This document shows positions 8,916-16,251 of a DNA stretch of 64,000 bases, one piece after another. The first letter of the stretch is position 1. Every line of letters begins with the position of its first letter. Position numbers and translations under genes: made by a program. The notes under the pieces were generated by a model. The model was not told the DNA's origin and did no database searches. It was given only the letters and a program-made list of their open reading frames with translations. Source of the stretch: Cryobacterium sp. MP_M3 (GTDB lineage: Bacteria; Actinomycetota; Actinomycetes; Actinomycetales; Microbacteriaceae); contig NZ_JADOVI010000014.1 of NCBI RefSeq assembly GCF_015752155.1, positions 1 through 64,000 of the forward strand, written 5' to 3'.

Positions 8916-10370
8916 ATGGCAGACCCGACCGAAAGCAGCACGGACTACGACGTGATCGTGATCGGCGCCGGAGCGGTGGGCGAGAACGTCGCCGACCGCA
9001 CGGTGCAGGGCGGCCTGCGCACGGTGATCGTCGAGAGCGAACTCGTCGGCGGCGAATGCTCCTACTGGGCGTGCATGCCTTCAAAGGCGCTGCTCCGCAG
9101 TGGGGCCGCCGTGACCGCCGCCCGGCGCGTCGGCGGCGCGGCCGAGGCCGTCACCGGCGAGTTGGATGTCGCGGCCGTGCTGCGCCGCCGGGATTCCTTC
9201 ACGAGCAACTGGTCGGACGAGGGCCAGGTGAGCTGGCTGGAGAAGACCGGGATCGACCTCGTGCGCGGCCACGCCCGGCTGACCGGGGTGCGCGAGGTGA
9301 CCGTGACCCACCAGGACGGCACCAGCACCGTGCTGACGGCGGCGCACGCCGTGGTCGTCAGCACCGGTTCCGCCGCGCTGCTGCCCGACATCCCCGGACT
9401 GGCCGACGTCGCACCGTGGACCAGCCGGGAGGCCACCAGCGCCCGGAGCATCCCGGCGGGCCTCGCCGTGATCGGCGGGGGCGTCGTCGCGGTCGAGATG
9501 GCCACCGCGTACGCCACCCTCGGCGCCGACGTCACCCTGATCGTGCGCAGCCGCCTGCTCGGCGGGATGGAACCGTTCGCCGGGGACCTCGTCACGGCCT
9601 CGCTCCGGGAGAGCGGCGTCACCGTGCTCACCGGGGTGTCCACGACGGGCGCGGCGCGCACCGAGGACGGCCGGGTCGCACTCACCCTCGACGACGGCAC
9701 CACGGTCACCGCCGCCGAGGTGCTCGTCGCCACCGGCCGGGTGCCGCACACCGGCGACCTCGGCCTCGAAACGGTCGGCCTCACCCCCGGCGACTGGCTC
9801 ACGGTCGACGACACCATGCTCGTGCGGGGAACCGCGCCGGAACTGGCCGGGCAGTGGCTGTACGCGACCGGGGACGTCAACCACCGCGCCCTGCTCACCC
9901 ATCAGGGCAAGTACCAGGCCAGGGCGGCCGGCGACGTGATCGCCGCCCGGGCCGCCGGTCGGCCGGTCGACGACGCCCCCTGGGGAACCCACGTCGCCAC
10001 GGCCGACCACGCCGCGGTCCCCCAGGTGACCTTCGGCGACCCCGAGGTCGCGTCGGTCGGGCTGACCCAGGCGGCCGCAGAGAAGGCCGGCCACCGCATC
10101 CGGGTGCTCGACTACAACCTGGGCTGGGTCGCCGGGTCGAGCGTGCACGCCGACGGCTACACCGGAACGGCCAGGGCGATCGTCGACCTCGACCGGGACG
10201 TGCTGCTCGGGGTCACCTTCGTCGGCCAGGACGTCGCGGAACTCCTGCACGCGGCCACCATCGCCGTGGTCGGCGAGGTCCCGATCCGCCGGCTCTGGCA
10301 CGCCGTGCCGAGCTACCCGACGATGAGCGAGGTGTGGCTGCGGCTGCTCGAGGAGTACGGGCGACCGTAG
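8916..10370 (+). CDS. FAD-dependent pyridine nucleotide-disulfide oxidoreductase (dihydrolipoamide/mercuric reductase-like)
   Basis: A 484-residue class-I flavoprotein disulfide reductase. It has an N-terminal FAD dinucleotide fold ([14 protein letters not shown], about 13-26), the redox-active pair Cys48/Cys53 in [13 protein letters not shown], and a second NAD(P) fold ([14 protein letters not shown], about 185-198). An ATGDVN FAD-binding segment and a C-terminal dimerisation domain follow. The end reads [13 protein letters not shown], where the His and Glu of the catalytic diad of such enzymes are present but spaced by an insertion relative to the HAHPTLSE of lipoamide dehydrogenases. Lipoamide, mycothione, quinone or metal ions are all possible electron acceptors. 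SD-like AGGAG is upstream of the ATG. It lies 51 bp after the crotonase gene. Confidence 0.88.
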   Translation: MADPTESSTDYDVIVIGAGAVGENVADRTVQGGLRTVIVESELVGGECSYWACMPSKALLRSGAAVTAARRVGGAAEAVTGELDVAAVLRRRDSFTSNWSDEGQVSWLEKTGIDLVRGHARLTGVREVTVTHQDGTSTVLTAAHAVVVSTGSAALLPDIPGLADVAPWTSREATSARSIPAGLAVIGGGVVAVEMATAYATLGADVTLIVRSRLLGGMEPFAGDLVTASLRESGVTVLTGVSTTGAARTEDGRVALTLDDGTTVTAAEVLVATGRVPHTGDLGLETVGLTPGDWLTVDDTMLVRGTAPELAGQWLYATGDVNHRALLTHQGKYQARAAGDVIAARAAGRPVDDAPWGTHVATADHAAVPQVTFGDPEVASVGLTQAAAEKAGHRIRVLDYNLGWVAGSSVHADGYTGTARAIVDLDRDVLLGVTFVGQDVAELLHAATIAVVGEVPIRRLWHAVPSYPTMSEVWLRLLEEYGRP

Positions 10371-10641
10371 CCCCGAACCCCCGACCCGTTGTCCGAGCTC
10401 TTCGGCCCGCGGCCGTCCGGTCTGCCGAACGCGGAACCAGCTCGCGGCTCAGGTTTGTGAAGCCGGCGCAGGGTGCACCGCCCGCCCGCTTCTCAAACCT
10501 GCGCCACGAGGCGCAGGGAGCGTATCGGCACAGATCCGGACGGTGGACACGAGAGCACGTGGTTGCCGTCCCACCCCGATATTCTGGGTGAACGATTCTC
10601 GGTGGACGCCGGACTCGTCTCAAACAACGGGAAGGCCACCC
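10371..10641. other. 271-bp intergenic region before terC, with an inverted repeat
   Basis: No gene is supported here. It holds the 10450-10501 inverted repeat (separate entry) and a TATTCT at 10580-10585 that could be a -10 box for terC, without a well-spaced -35. I looked for the manganese-sensing yybP-ykoY riboswitch that precedes many terC genes and could not recognise its conserved core. Confidence 0.5.
10450..10501. repeat. Imperfect inverted repeat upstream of terC
   Basis: CAGGTTTG, one T, then GAAGC (10450-10463) is mirrored by GCTTC, one T, then CAAACCTG (10488-10501). This gives 13 paired bases with one T-T mismatch around a 24-nt loop. There is no T-run, so a classical terminator is unlikely. 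Role unknown. Confidence 0.6.
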
Positions 10642-11646
10642 ATGCTCGAAGTGACCACGCTCCGCTGGGCGCTCACCATCGCCGTCATCCTGGGGCTCCT
10701 CGCACTGGACCTGGGTCTCGCTGCTGCCCGGCCGCACGAGGTCAAGTTCCGCGAAGCCGCGATCTCGTCGATTCTCTACATTGCCGTGGCTATCGGCTTC
10801 GGCCTGGTCTTCGCCGCGCAAGTGGGATGGGAATTCGGTGCGGAATACTTCGCCGGCTACATCGTGGAGAAAAGCCTCTCCATCGACAACCTTTTCGTCT
10901 TCGTAATCATCATGACGACCTTCGCCGTGCCGGCCAAGTACCAGCAGAAGGTTCTCATCTTCGGCATCGCCCTGGCCCTGGTCATGCGAGCGATCTTCAT
11001 CGCGCTCGGTGCCGCATTGCTCTCGCTCTTCTCTTTCATGTTCCTGATCTTCGGTCTGGTCCTGATCTTCACAGCCGTTCAGCTCTACCGGCACCGCGAT
11101 GTGGACCCGGATGTGCAGGACAACGTACTGGTGCGCGTGGCCCGTCGCGGCCTGACGGTCACCGAAGAGTACGACGGCGGCCGCCTGTTCTCACGCCTGG
11201 ACGGCCGCCGAGCCGTGACGCCGCTCTTCATCGTGCTGCTGGCCATCGGCAGCACGGACCTCCTGTTTGCGCTCGACTCGATCCCGGCGATCTTCGGGAT
11301 CACCGACGAACCGTACATCGTCTTCACCGCGAACGCCTTCGCCCTTCTCGGGCTCCGCGCACTCTACTTCCTCGTCAAGGGGCTCCTGGACCGCCTCGTC
11401 TACCTCTCCACCGGTCTGGCAATCATCCTGGCCTTCATCGGCGTCAAGCTCGTGCTGCACTGGGGGCATGGCCTCGACGACCGAGTGCCGGAGGTCAGCA
11501 CCAACGTGAGCCTCATCGTCATCAGCGTCGTCTTGACCGTGACGACCATTGCCAGCCTGGTCAAGGTGCGCCGAGACCCAACCGCACGCGCCCACGCCGG
11601 TTCGCTCACGGCGGAGGAACCGAACGATTCCGGCCGCTCGAGATGA
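10642..11646 (+). CDS. TerC family integral membrane protein
   Basis: A 334-residue polytopic membrane protein of the TerC family, associated with tellurite resistance and, in several bacteria, with manganese export and metalation of exported enzymes. About nine hydrophobic helices are visible. Acidic residues within helices mark the family: EKSLSIDNLFVFVII (about 73-87) and LLFALDSIPAIFGIT (about 207-221), both carrying the conserved Asp. The ATG at 10642 has GGGAAGG eight bases upstream and removes an unlikely 33-residue hydrophilic extension. It is a single gene; the next ORF has its own promoter-like box. Confidence 0.9.
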   Translation: MLEVTTLRWALTIAVILGLLALDLGLAAARPHEVKFREAAISSILYIAVAIGFGLVFAAQVGWEFGAEYFAGYIVEKSLSIDNLFVFVIIMTTFAVPAKYQQKVLIFGIALALVMRAIFIALGAALLSLFSFMFLIFGLVLIFTAVQLYRHRDVDPDVQDNVLVRVARRGLTVTEEYDGGRLFSRLDGRRAVTPLFIVLLAIGSTDLLFALDSIPAIFGITDEPYIVFTANAFALLGLRALYFLVKGLLDRLVYLSTGLAIILAFIGVKLVLHWGHGLDDRVPEVSTNVSLIVISVVLTVTTIASLVKVRRDPTARAHAGSLTAEEPNDSGRSR

Positions 11647-11679
11647 CCGTCTGATCAGCTGGGTCGGGCCGAGAGCGCC

Positions 11680-11685
11680 TACTCT
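11680..11685 (+). promoter_or_regulatory. -10 box of a predicted leaderless promoter (small HExxH gene)
   Basis: TACTCT ends 6 nt before the GTG at 11692. GGGGAGG also lies in this interval but too close to the GTG for normal spacing. Confidence 0.45.
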
Positions 11686-11691
11686 GGGGAG

Positions 11692-12066
11692 GTGCGCAGC
11701 ATCCTCTTCGATTCCCCCGTCAGCCGGGCCGGCTACCTCTATGCGACAGTGATCGGCCTGGTCTGGGGTTCCGTCTGGAGCACCGGCCGGGTCGAACGCC
11801 GCGGCGGCCTCGTGGTCTTCCGCGGGATGCCGGCCTGGGCCTTCGGTCGCGGCGGTTCCTGCGTGGGCAGCTGCTACCTGACCGACCAGAACGTCAGCGA
11901 CCGGATCCTGGAACACGAGGCCGTGCACAAACGCCAGTGGCAGCGGTACGGGATGGTCTTCCCGCTGCTCTACCTGGTGGCCGGCCGCAATCCGCTCCGG
12001 AACCGGTTCGAAATCGAAGCAGGACTCGACAAGGGCGGCTACCTCGCCCAGGGGGAACACAGATGA
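11692..12066 (+). CDS. Uncharacterised small protein with an HExxH motif
   Basis: A 124-residue protein not assignable to a characterised family by eye. The N-terminal third carries one weak hydrophobic stretch (about 14-29). The middle holds two cysteines in GGSCVGSCYL. Residues 76-80 read HEAVH within ILEHEAVHKRQWQRYG, a perfect HExxH zinc-peptidase signature, followed by a hydrophobic segment (FPLLYLVAG) and a NRFEIEAGL stretch with acidic residues that could give the third ligand. This order (HExxH, short hydrophobic helix, downstream Glu) resembles very small gluzincin-like proteins, but peptidase activity is only an inference. Its stop overlaps the ATG of the following SDR gene (ATGA, 12063-12066), so the two are [15 protein letters not shown] coupled. 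Confidence 0.65.
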   Translation: MRSILFDSPVSRAGYLYATVIGLVWGSVWSTGRVERRGGLVVFRGMPAWAFGRGGSCVGSCYLTDQNVSDRILEHEAVHKRQWQRYGMVFPLLYLVAGRNPLRNRFEIEAGLDKGGYLAQGEHR

Positions 12067-12905
12067 GCCAGCGAACGATCATCATCACCGGCGCCAGCGA
12101 CGGCATCGGGGCCGCCGCCGCCCGCAAACTCAGCACGGACGGCGAACACGTCGTGATCGTGGGGCGCTCCCCCGCCAAAACGGCGTCGATCGCCGCCGAG
12201 CTCGGCCTGGAATTCTTCGTGGCCGACTTCGCCCGGCTGGACGAGGTGCGCACCCTCGCCGGCGAACTGCGCGAGCGCTACCCGCGGATCGATGTCCTGG
12301 CCAACAACGCCGGCGGCATCATGGGCACCCGCGAGCTCACCGTCGACGGCCATGAGAAGACGTTCCAGGTCAATCACCTCGCTCCGTTCCTGCTGACGAC
12401 GCTCCTGATCGACCGGCTCAGCGAGAGCTCGGCCACCGTGGTCAACACTTCCAGCGCCGCGAACAGCGTCTTCGGCAAGTTCGACCTCGACGACCTCGAC
12501 GCGGAACGTTCGTACTCGCCGAACCGGGCCTACGGGAATGCCAAGCTGGCCAACATCCTCTTCACCCGGGAGCTGCACCACCGCTTCCACGACCAGGGAA
12601 TCTCCACCGCAGCGTTCCACCCCGGCGTGGTCGCGACCGGTTTCGCCGCCGGCTCGACGAGCGTCATGCGCCTGATCTACCGCACCCCGCTGAAGCGCTT
12701 CCTGATGCCGCCGGAGCAGGGTGCCGACACGTTGACCTGGCTGGCCACGGCGACGCCGGGCACGGACTGGATCTCGGGCGAGTACTACGAGAAGCGCGTG
12801 GTGCAGAAGGCGAACCCGCAGGCGTACGACCCCGCCCTGGCCGCCGGCCTCTGGGCTCGCAGTGAGGCCATGACCCGCGAATCGGCCGCTCCGGTACCGG
12901 AGTGA
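12063..12905 (+). CDS. Short-chain dehydrogenase/reductase
   Basis: A 280-residue classical SDR using NAD(P)H. The cofactor motif TGASDGIG lies at residues 9-16, NNAGG at about 81-85, the catalytic Ser in NTSSAAN (about 130), and the Tyr-Lys pair in YGNAKLAN (about 160). The layout resembles the retinol-dehydrogenase/WW-oxidoreductase-like group that acts on lipophilic alcohols, but the substrate is unknown. The ATG at 12063 overlaps the stop of the HExxH gene and is preceded by GGGGGA, so it is read as the second gene of a two- or three-gene operon with the DUF302 gene that follows. Confidence 0.88.
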   Translation: MSQRTIIITGASDGIGAAAARKLSTDGEHVVIVGRSPAKTASIAAELGLEFFVADFARLDEVRTLAGELRERYPRIDVLANNAGGIMGTRELTVDGHEKTFQVNHLAPFLLTTLLIDRLSESSATVVNTSSAANSVFGKFDLDDLDAERSYSPNRAYGNAKLANILFTRELHHRFHDQGISTAAFHPGVVATGFAAGSTSVMRLIYRTPLKRFLMPPEQGADTLTWLATATPGTDWISGEYYEKRVVQKANPQAYDPALAAGLWARSEAMTRESAAPVPE

Positions 12906-12928
12906 CCACCCAGCAGAGGAGAAGGACA

Positions 12929-13342
12929 ATGAGCTACGCACACACCATCACCGTGGACGCTTCATTCGACGAGGCCGTTCGACTCATCAGGGCCGCCCTG
13001 GCCGATCAGGGATTCGGGGTGCTGTCCGAGATCGACGTGCACGCCACCTTCACCGCGAAACTCCGTGCGGAACAGGCGGATGCGGTGGGTGACTATCTCA
13101 TCCTCGGCGCCTGCAACCCGCAGCTCGCCAGCCGGGCGATCGCCGCCGACCCGAGCATCGGGGCGCTGCTGCCCTGCAATGTGGTGGTGCGGCGCGCGCC
13201 CGGCGCCGCCCAGACCACGGTGCAGGCGATCAACCCGGCCATCATGGTGGAACTGAGCCACGCGCCGGAGATCAAGGACGTCGCGGCCGAGGCCGACGCC
13301 CGCCTGCGGGCTGCGCTCACGACCCTGCTCCCGCCCGTCTGA
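12929..13342 (+). CDS. DUF302 domain protein
   Basis: A 137-residue soluble protein consisting of a single DUF302 domain, an alpha/beta fold of unknown function. It has the typical start (TITVDASFDEAVRLIRAALADQGFGVLSEIDV), the central LGACNPQLASRAI stretch (about 61-73) and the PCNVVV strand. The ATG at 12929 has AGGAGAAGG upstream; a GTG nine codons earlier overlaps the SDR end but lacks one. It is probably co-transcribed with the SDR gene, 23 bp upstream. A strong hairpin follows before the convergent catalase gene. Confidence 0.88.
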   Translation: MSYAHTITVDASFDEAVRLIRAALADQGFGVLSEIDVHATFTAKLRAEQADAVGDYLILGACNPQLASRAIAADPSIGALLPCNVVVRRAPGAAQTTVQAINPAIMVELSHAPEIKDVAAEADARLRAALTTLLPPV

Positions 13343-13382
13343 CCCGAGGTTGCGGGGCATCGAGGCCCTGCGGCAGCACCGA

Positions 13383-13416
13383 AAACGCCCGGCCTCCGCG
13401 AGGAGACCGGGCGTTT
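13383..13416. terminator. Bidirectional terminator between DUF302 and catalase genes
   Basis: AAACGCCCGG (13383-13392) pairs perfectly with CCGGGCGTTT (13407-13416), with CCTC/GAGG able to pair inside the loop. The A-run and T-run at the two ends suit termination from both convergent genes. Confidence 0.85.
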
Positions 13417-13444
13417 CCGTCAGCGCTGATGCTGCGGCGCTGGG

Positions 13445-14941
13445 CTACTCGGCGGCGTAGCCCGCTGATGCCTCGGCCAGCAGGTCTGCCTCGGCCCAGG
13501 CCGCGAGGTTCGCCCGCAGCTTCGCGCCGAGGTCGGCGTCCACGCTGGTCCAGTAGCCGATGGCCCGCTCGGTGACCTCGGGCCGCTCGACGCCGCTGAT
13601 GGCGCCGGTGATGGTGTCCAGGAACCGAGCCTTGGCCGCCTCGTCGTAGACGTCGCGGTAGAGCGTGCCGGCCTGGCCGAAGTCGCTGTCCTCACTGCGC
13701 AGCTGCGCGGCGGCACGGAGCAGTTCGCCGTCGTTCTCCCAGCCGCCTTCCGCAGCGAGGAGCGGGTCGGCGACGGGGCCGCCGAGCGAGTTCGGAGCGT
13801 AGTTCGGTGCCTCCGGGGCGTTGTAGTGGTGGCGCGCCGCGCCATCCTGCGAGTAGTTGTTCACCGGCGCCTTCGGCGCGTTCACCGGAAGCTCGGCGAA
13901 GTTGGTGCCGACGCGGTAGCGCTGCGCGTCGGGGTAGGAGAAGATGCGGGCCATCAGCATCTTGTCGGGGCTCGCCGCGATGCCGGGCACGAAGTTGGCC
14001 GGCGAGAACGCGGCCTGCTCGATCTCGGCGAAGAAGTTCTGCGGATTACGGTTGAGGGTGTGCGTGCCGATCTTGACCAGCGGGTAGTCGGCGTGCGGCC
14101 AGACCTTGGTGATGTCGAACGGGTTGAAACGGTAGGTCTTGCCCTCTTCGTAGGGCATGATCTGCACCGAGACGTCCCAGGACGGGAAGTCGCCGGCCTC
14201 GATGGCGTCGTGCAGGTCGCGGCGGTAGTAGTCGGCGTCGGCGCCGGCGATGAGCTCGGCCTCCGAGCCCTCCATCTCGATGTTGCCCTGGTTGGAGGTG
14301 AAGTGGTACTTGACCCAGAAGCGCTCGCCCTCGGCGTTGATCCACTGATACGTGTGCGAGCCGAAGCCGGGCATCTCGCGCCAGGAACGCGGCAGGCCGC
14401 GGTCGCCCATCAGGTAGGTCACCTGGTGCGCGGACTCGGGAGAGAGTGTCCAGAAGTCCCACTGCATCGTGGCGTCGCGGAGGCCGGAACCCGGCAGGCG
14501 CTTCTGGGAGTGGATGAAGTCGGGGAACTTGATGCCGTCGCGGATGAAGAAGACGGGGGTGTTGTTGCCGACGATGTCGTAGTTGCCCTCGGTCGTGTAG
14601 AACTTCACCGAGAAGCCGCGCACGTCGCGCCAGGTGTCGGGGCTGCCCTGCTCGCCGGCGACGCTGGAGAAGCGCTGCAGCGTGTCGGTGGTGGTGCCGG
14701 GCTGGAAGACCGCGGCGCGGGTGTACGCGGAGACGTCACCGGTGACCTCGAATGTGCCGTGCGCTCCGCCACCCTTGGCGTGGACGATGCGCTCCGGGAT
14801 GCGCTCGCGGTTGAACTGGGCGAGCTTCTCGACCAGGTAGCGGTCGTGCAGGGCTGTGACTCCGTCGGTGCCAACGGTCAGGGAGTGCTCGTCGCTGGCG
14901 ACGGGCGTTCCCGTCTGGGTAGTGGTGGGCTTGATAGTCAT
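13445..14941 (-). CDS. katA: Monofunctional haem catalase (clade with short subunits)
   Basis: A 498-residue catalase that dismutates hydrogen peroxide. The distal His54 is in [13 protein letters not shown], the distal Asn in [11 protein letters not shown] (125-135), and the proximal haem ligand Tyr336 in [14 protein letters not shown]. Length and the absence of a C-terminal flavodoxin-like domain fit the small-subunit catalases. The ATG at 14941 has AAAGGAG upstream, and the start codon overlaps the stop of the Fur-family gene (14938-14941), showing [13 protein letters not shown] coupling. Peroxide-responsive control by that regulator is inferred from the arrangement and from the palindrome at 15497-15519. 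Confidence 0.95.
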   Translation of the reverse strand: MTIKPTTTQTGTPVASDEHSLTVGTDGVTALHDRYLVEKLAQFNRERIPERIVHAKGGGAHGTFEVTGDVSAYTRAAVFQPGTTTDTLQRFSSVAGEQGSPDTWRDVRGFSVKFYTTEGNYDIVGNNTPVFFIRDGIKFPDFIHSQKRLPGSGLRDATMQWDFWTLSPESAHQVTYLMGDRGLPRSWREMPGFGSHTYQWINAEGERFWVKYHFTSNQGNIEMEGSEAELIAGADADYYRRDLHDAIEAGDFPSWDVSVQIMPYEEGKTYRFNPFDITKVWPHADYPLVKIGTHTLNRNPQNFFAEIEQAAFSPANFVPGIAASPDKMLMARIFSYPDAQRYRVGTNFAELPVNAPKAPVNNYSQDGAARHHYNAPEAPNYAPNSLGGPVADPLLAAEGGWENDGELLRAAAQLRSEDSDFGQAGTLYRDVYDEAAKARFLDTITGAISGVERPEVTERAIGYWTSVDADLGAKLRANLAAWAEADLLAEASAGYAAE

Positions 14942-15480
14942 CGTGCTCCTTTGTTCGACAGCAGTGGTGGTCCGGTAAGAGTGGTGGCCAGTTCGACCTG
15001 GCAGGCAGGGCACAGGCCCCAGTAAGTGACCTCGGCGGCACGCACGGCGAAGCCGGCGGCGTCGTCGGGCGTCAGGCAGGGTGCCTCGCCGACGGCGCAG
15101 TCGACGTCGCGCACGGTGCCGCAGCGGGTGCAGACGATGTGGTGGTGGTTGTCGCCGACCCGGCGTTCGAACAGGGCCGCGGAGCCGGACGGCTCGATCT
15201 TTCGGGCGAGCCCGGCGTCGGTGAAGGCAGCGAGCACCCCGTAGACGGCCTGGAGCGAAGTGCCCGGGAGGTCGGTGCGCACGGCGGTGAACAAACGGTC
15301 GGCGGTCGAATGCGGCGCGTCGGCCAGCGCGCGCAGCACGGCCAGGCGCGGCGCGGTGACCCTGAGTCCGGCAGCACGGATGCTCTCCGAGAGCCCGTCC
15401 CCGGCGGCAACCGGCGCGAGGGCGGAGGCCTCGGCGCTCGGCTGCGTCACCCCGGTCTGCGTCACCTCGGTCGCCGTCAT
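14938..15480 (-). CDS. Fur-family metalloregulator (FurA/PerR-like) of the catalase operon
   Basis: A 180-residue Fur-superfamily repressor. After a poorly conserved first 30 residues, the winged helix lies at about 35-100 ([14 protein letters not shown], then [13 protein letters not shown] as the recognition helix). The [11 protein letters not shown] metal/hinge segment is at 111-121. Two CxxC pairs, Cys117/Cys120 and Cys157/Cys160, should hold structural zinc. In actinobacteria a fur gene directly before a catalase or catalase-peroxidase gene usually encodes a peroxide-sensing repressor of both. The GTC-rich N-terminus offers no SD; the -10 TAGCGT ends 6 nt before the ATG, so a leaderless transcript is inferred. 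Its stop overlaps the catalase start. Confidence 0.9.
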   Translation of the reverse strand: MTATEVTQTGVTQPSAEASALAPVAAGDGLSESIRAAGLRVTAPRLAVLRALADAPHSTADRLFTAVRTDLPGTSLQAVYGVLAAFTDAGLARKIEPSGSAALFERRVGDNHHHIVCTRCGTVRDVDCAVGEAPCLTPDDAAGFAVRAAEVTYWGLCPACQVELATTLTGPPLLSNKGAR

Positions 15481-15486
15481 GCCCCC

Positions 15487-15514
15487 ACGCTAGCCGTTGT
15501 TTTGAATTACTCAA
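15487..15514 (-). promoter_or_regulatory. Predicted leaderless promoter of the fur-katA operon
   Basis: On the minus strand TTGAGT (15509-15514) and TAGCGT (15487-15492) are separated by 16 bp. The -10 ends 6 nt before the ATG at 15480. The -35 lies within the Fur-type palindrome. Confidence 0.65.
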
Positions 15515-15519
15515 AATAA
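15497..15519. promoter_or_regulatory. Fur-type operator palindrome
   Basis: TTGTTTTGA (15497-15505), a 5-bp centre ATTAC, and TCAAAATAA (15511-15519) form 9-bp arms with one mismatch. It is AT-rich within a GC-rich genome and covers the -35 of the promoter. Binding by the adjacent Fur-family protein would give peroxide- or metal-dependent autoregulation. Confidence 0.7.
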
Positions 15520-15574
15520 GGGCACCCTGCGTGAACCACTGGCGGGGCTCGGGGCTCGGACCGCCGGTCTCCGG

Positions 15575-16198
15575 CTACGCGGCGGACGGACCGCCCGCAT
15601 CCAGCGCCCGGTCGGGGGCGAGCGCGGACTCGTAGATGCCCACCACCCGGGTGAGGAAGGCCTCGATGACGGCCCGCTCCTCGGCCGACAGCTCCTGGGT
15701 GAGGGAAGCGACTCCGCCGATGACGGGCATCAGCTCGTCCACGGCCTTCGCCACGGAGGCCGCGGCCGGCACGACGACGACCTTCCGCCGGTCGGAGGCG
15801 TGCGGATGCCGCTGGGCGTGACCGAGTGTGACGAGACGGTCCACGACCAGGGTCGTCGCCGCCGTGGAGATCTCCAGGCGCCGGGAGAGTTCGCTCGGGG
15901 TCAGCGACCCGGAGACCATCAGGTGCTCCATCGCGGACAGGTCGGTCGGGTTCACCGTGAGGGCGGCGCCGACGTGGCGCTCGAAGTCCCGGGAGAGCGT
16001 CACGATCTTGCGCAGTTGGTTGCCGATGCCCCCGGAGCGCGGCAGGCCGATGTCATTGACGCCGGAATCACTGACGCCGGAATCACTGACGCCGGAATCA
16101 CTGACGCCGGAATCGTTGACGCCGGCCTCGCCGGCTGCGTCTCCGACGCCGCGCGCGGCGTGGGGAGCTGAGTTGCGGCGCTGATCCATAACGGACAT
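15575..16198 (-). CDS. MarR-family transcriptional regulator with an N-terminal pentapeptide repeat
   Basis: A 207-residue protein. A disordered N-terminus contains five consecutive five-residue repeats (VNDSG, three VSDSG, VNDIG). A MarR winged-helix domain follows (about 65-190): the recognition region SGSLTPSELSRRLEISTAATTLVVDRL, then the wing HAQRHPHASDRRKVVVV with the conserved DxR. Such regulators respond to small lipophilic ligands. The gene is divergent from an MMPL exporter with 53 bp between starts, so it most likely represses that exporter and itself. Start choice between 16198 and 16189 is uncertain, as no SD is visible. Confidence 0.85.
   Translation of the reverse strand: MSVMDQRRNSAPHAARGVGDAAGEAGVNDSGVSDSGVSDSGVSDSGVNDIGLPRSGGIGNQLRKIVTLSRDFERHVGAALTVNPTDLSAMEHLMVSGSLTPSELSRRLEISTAATTLVVDRLVTLGHAQRHPHASDRRKVVVVPAAASVAKAVDELMPVIGGVASLTQELSAEERAVIEAFLTRVVGIYESALAPDRALDAGGPSAA
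16053..16127. repeat. Five 15-bp in-frame tandem repeats in the marR gene
   Basis: Units start at 16053, 16068, 16083, 16098 and 16113. The three central copies (TCACTGACGCCGGAA) are identical and the outer two diverge. They encode the pentapeptide repeat near the protein N-terminus. Confidence 0.92.
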
Positions 16199-16213
16199 AC
16201 TAGTACAAACATA

Positions 16214-16228
16214 GCTAGGATGCTTAGC
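16214..16228. promoter_or_regulatory. Candidate MarR operator between marR and MMPL gene
   Basis: The 15-bp sequence has GCTA/TAGC outer arms and partial inner symmetry, centred in the 53-bp divergent gap where both promoters must lie. Imperfect, so low confidence. Confidence 0.35.
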
Positions 16229-16251
16229 AATAAGGCTCATTGGAGGAAATT

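Noticed and set aside
10371..10641. yybP-ykoY manganese riboswitch before terC
   Set aside because: The conserved core could not be recognised. A covariance-model search would be decisive.
14938..14941. Frameshift between fur and katA
   Set aside because: The 4-bp overlap is a normal ATGA coupling; both proteins are full length with intact ends.
16053..16127. CRISPR-like array
   Set aside because: The 15-bp units are contiguous, in frame with marR and have no spacers. No other direct-repeat arrays with spacers were seen, nor any cas gene.
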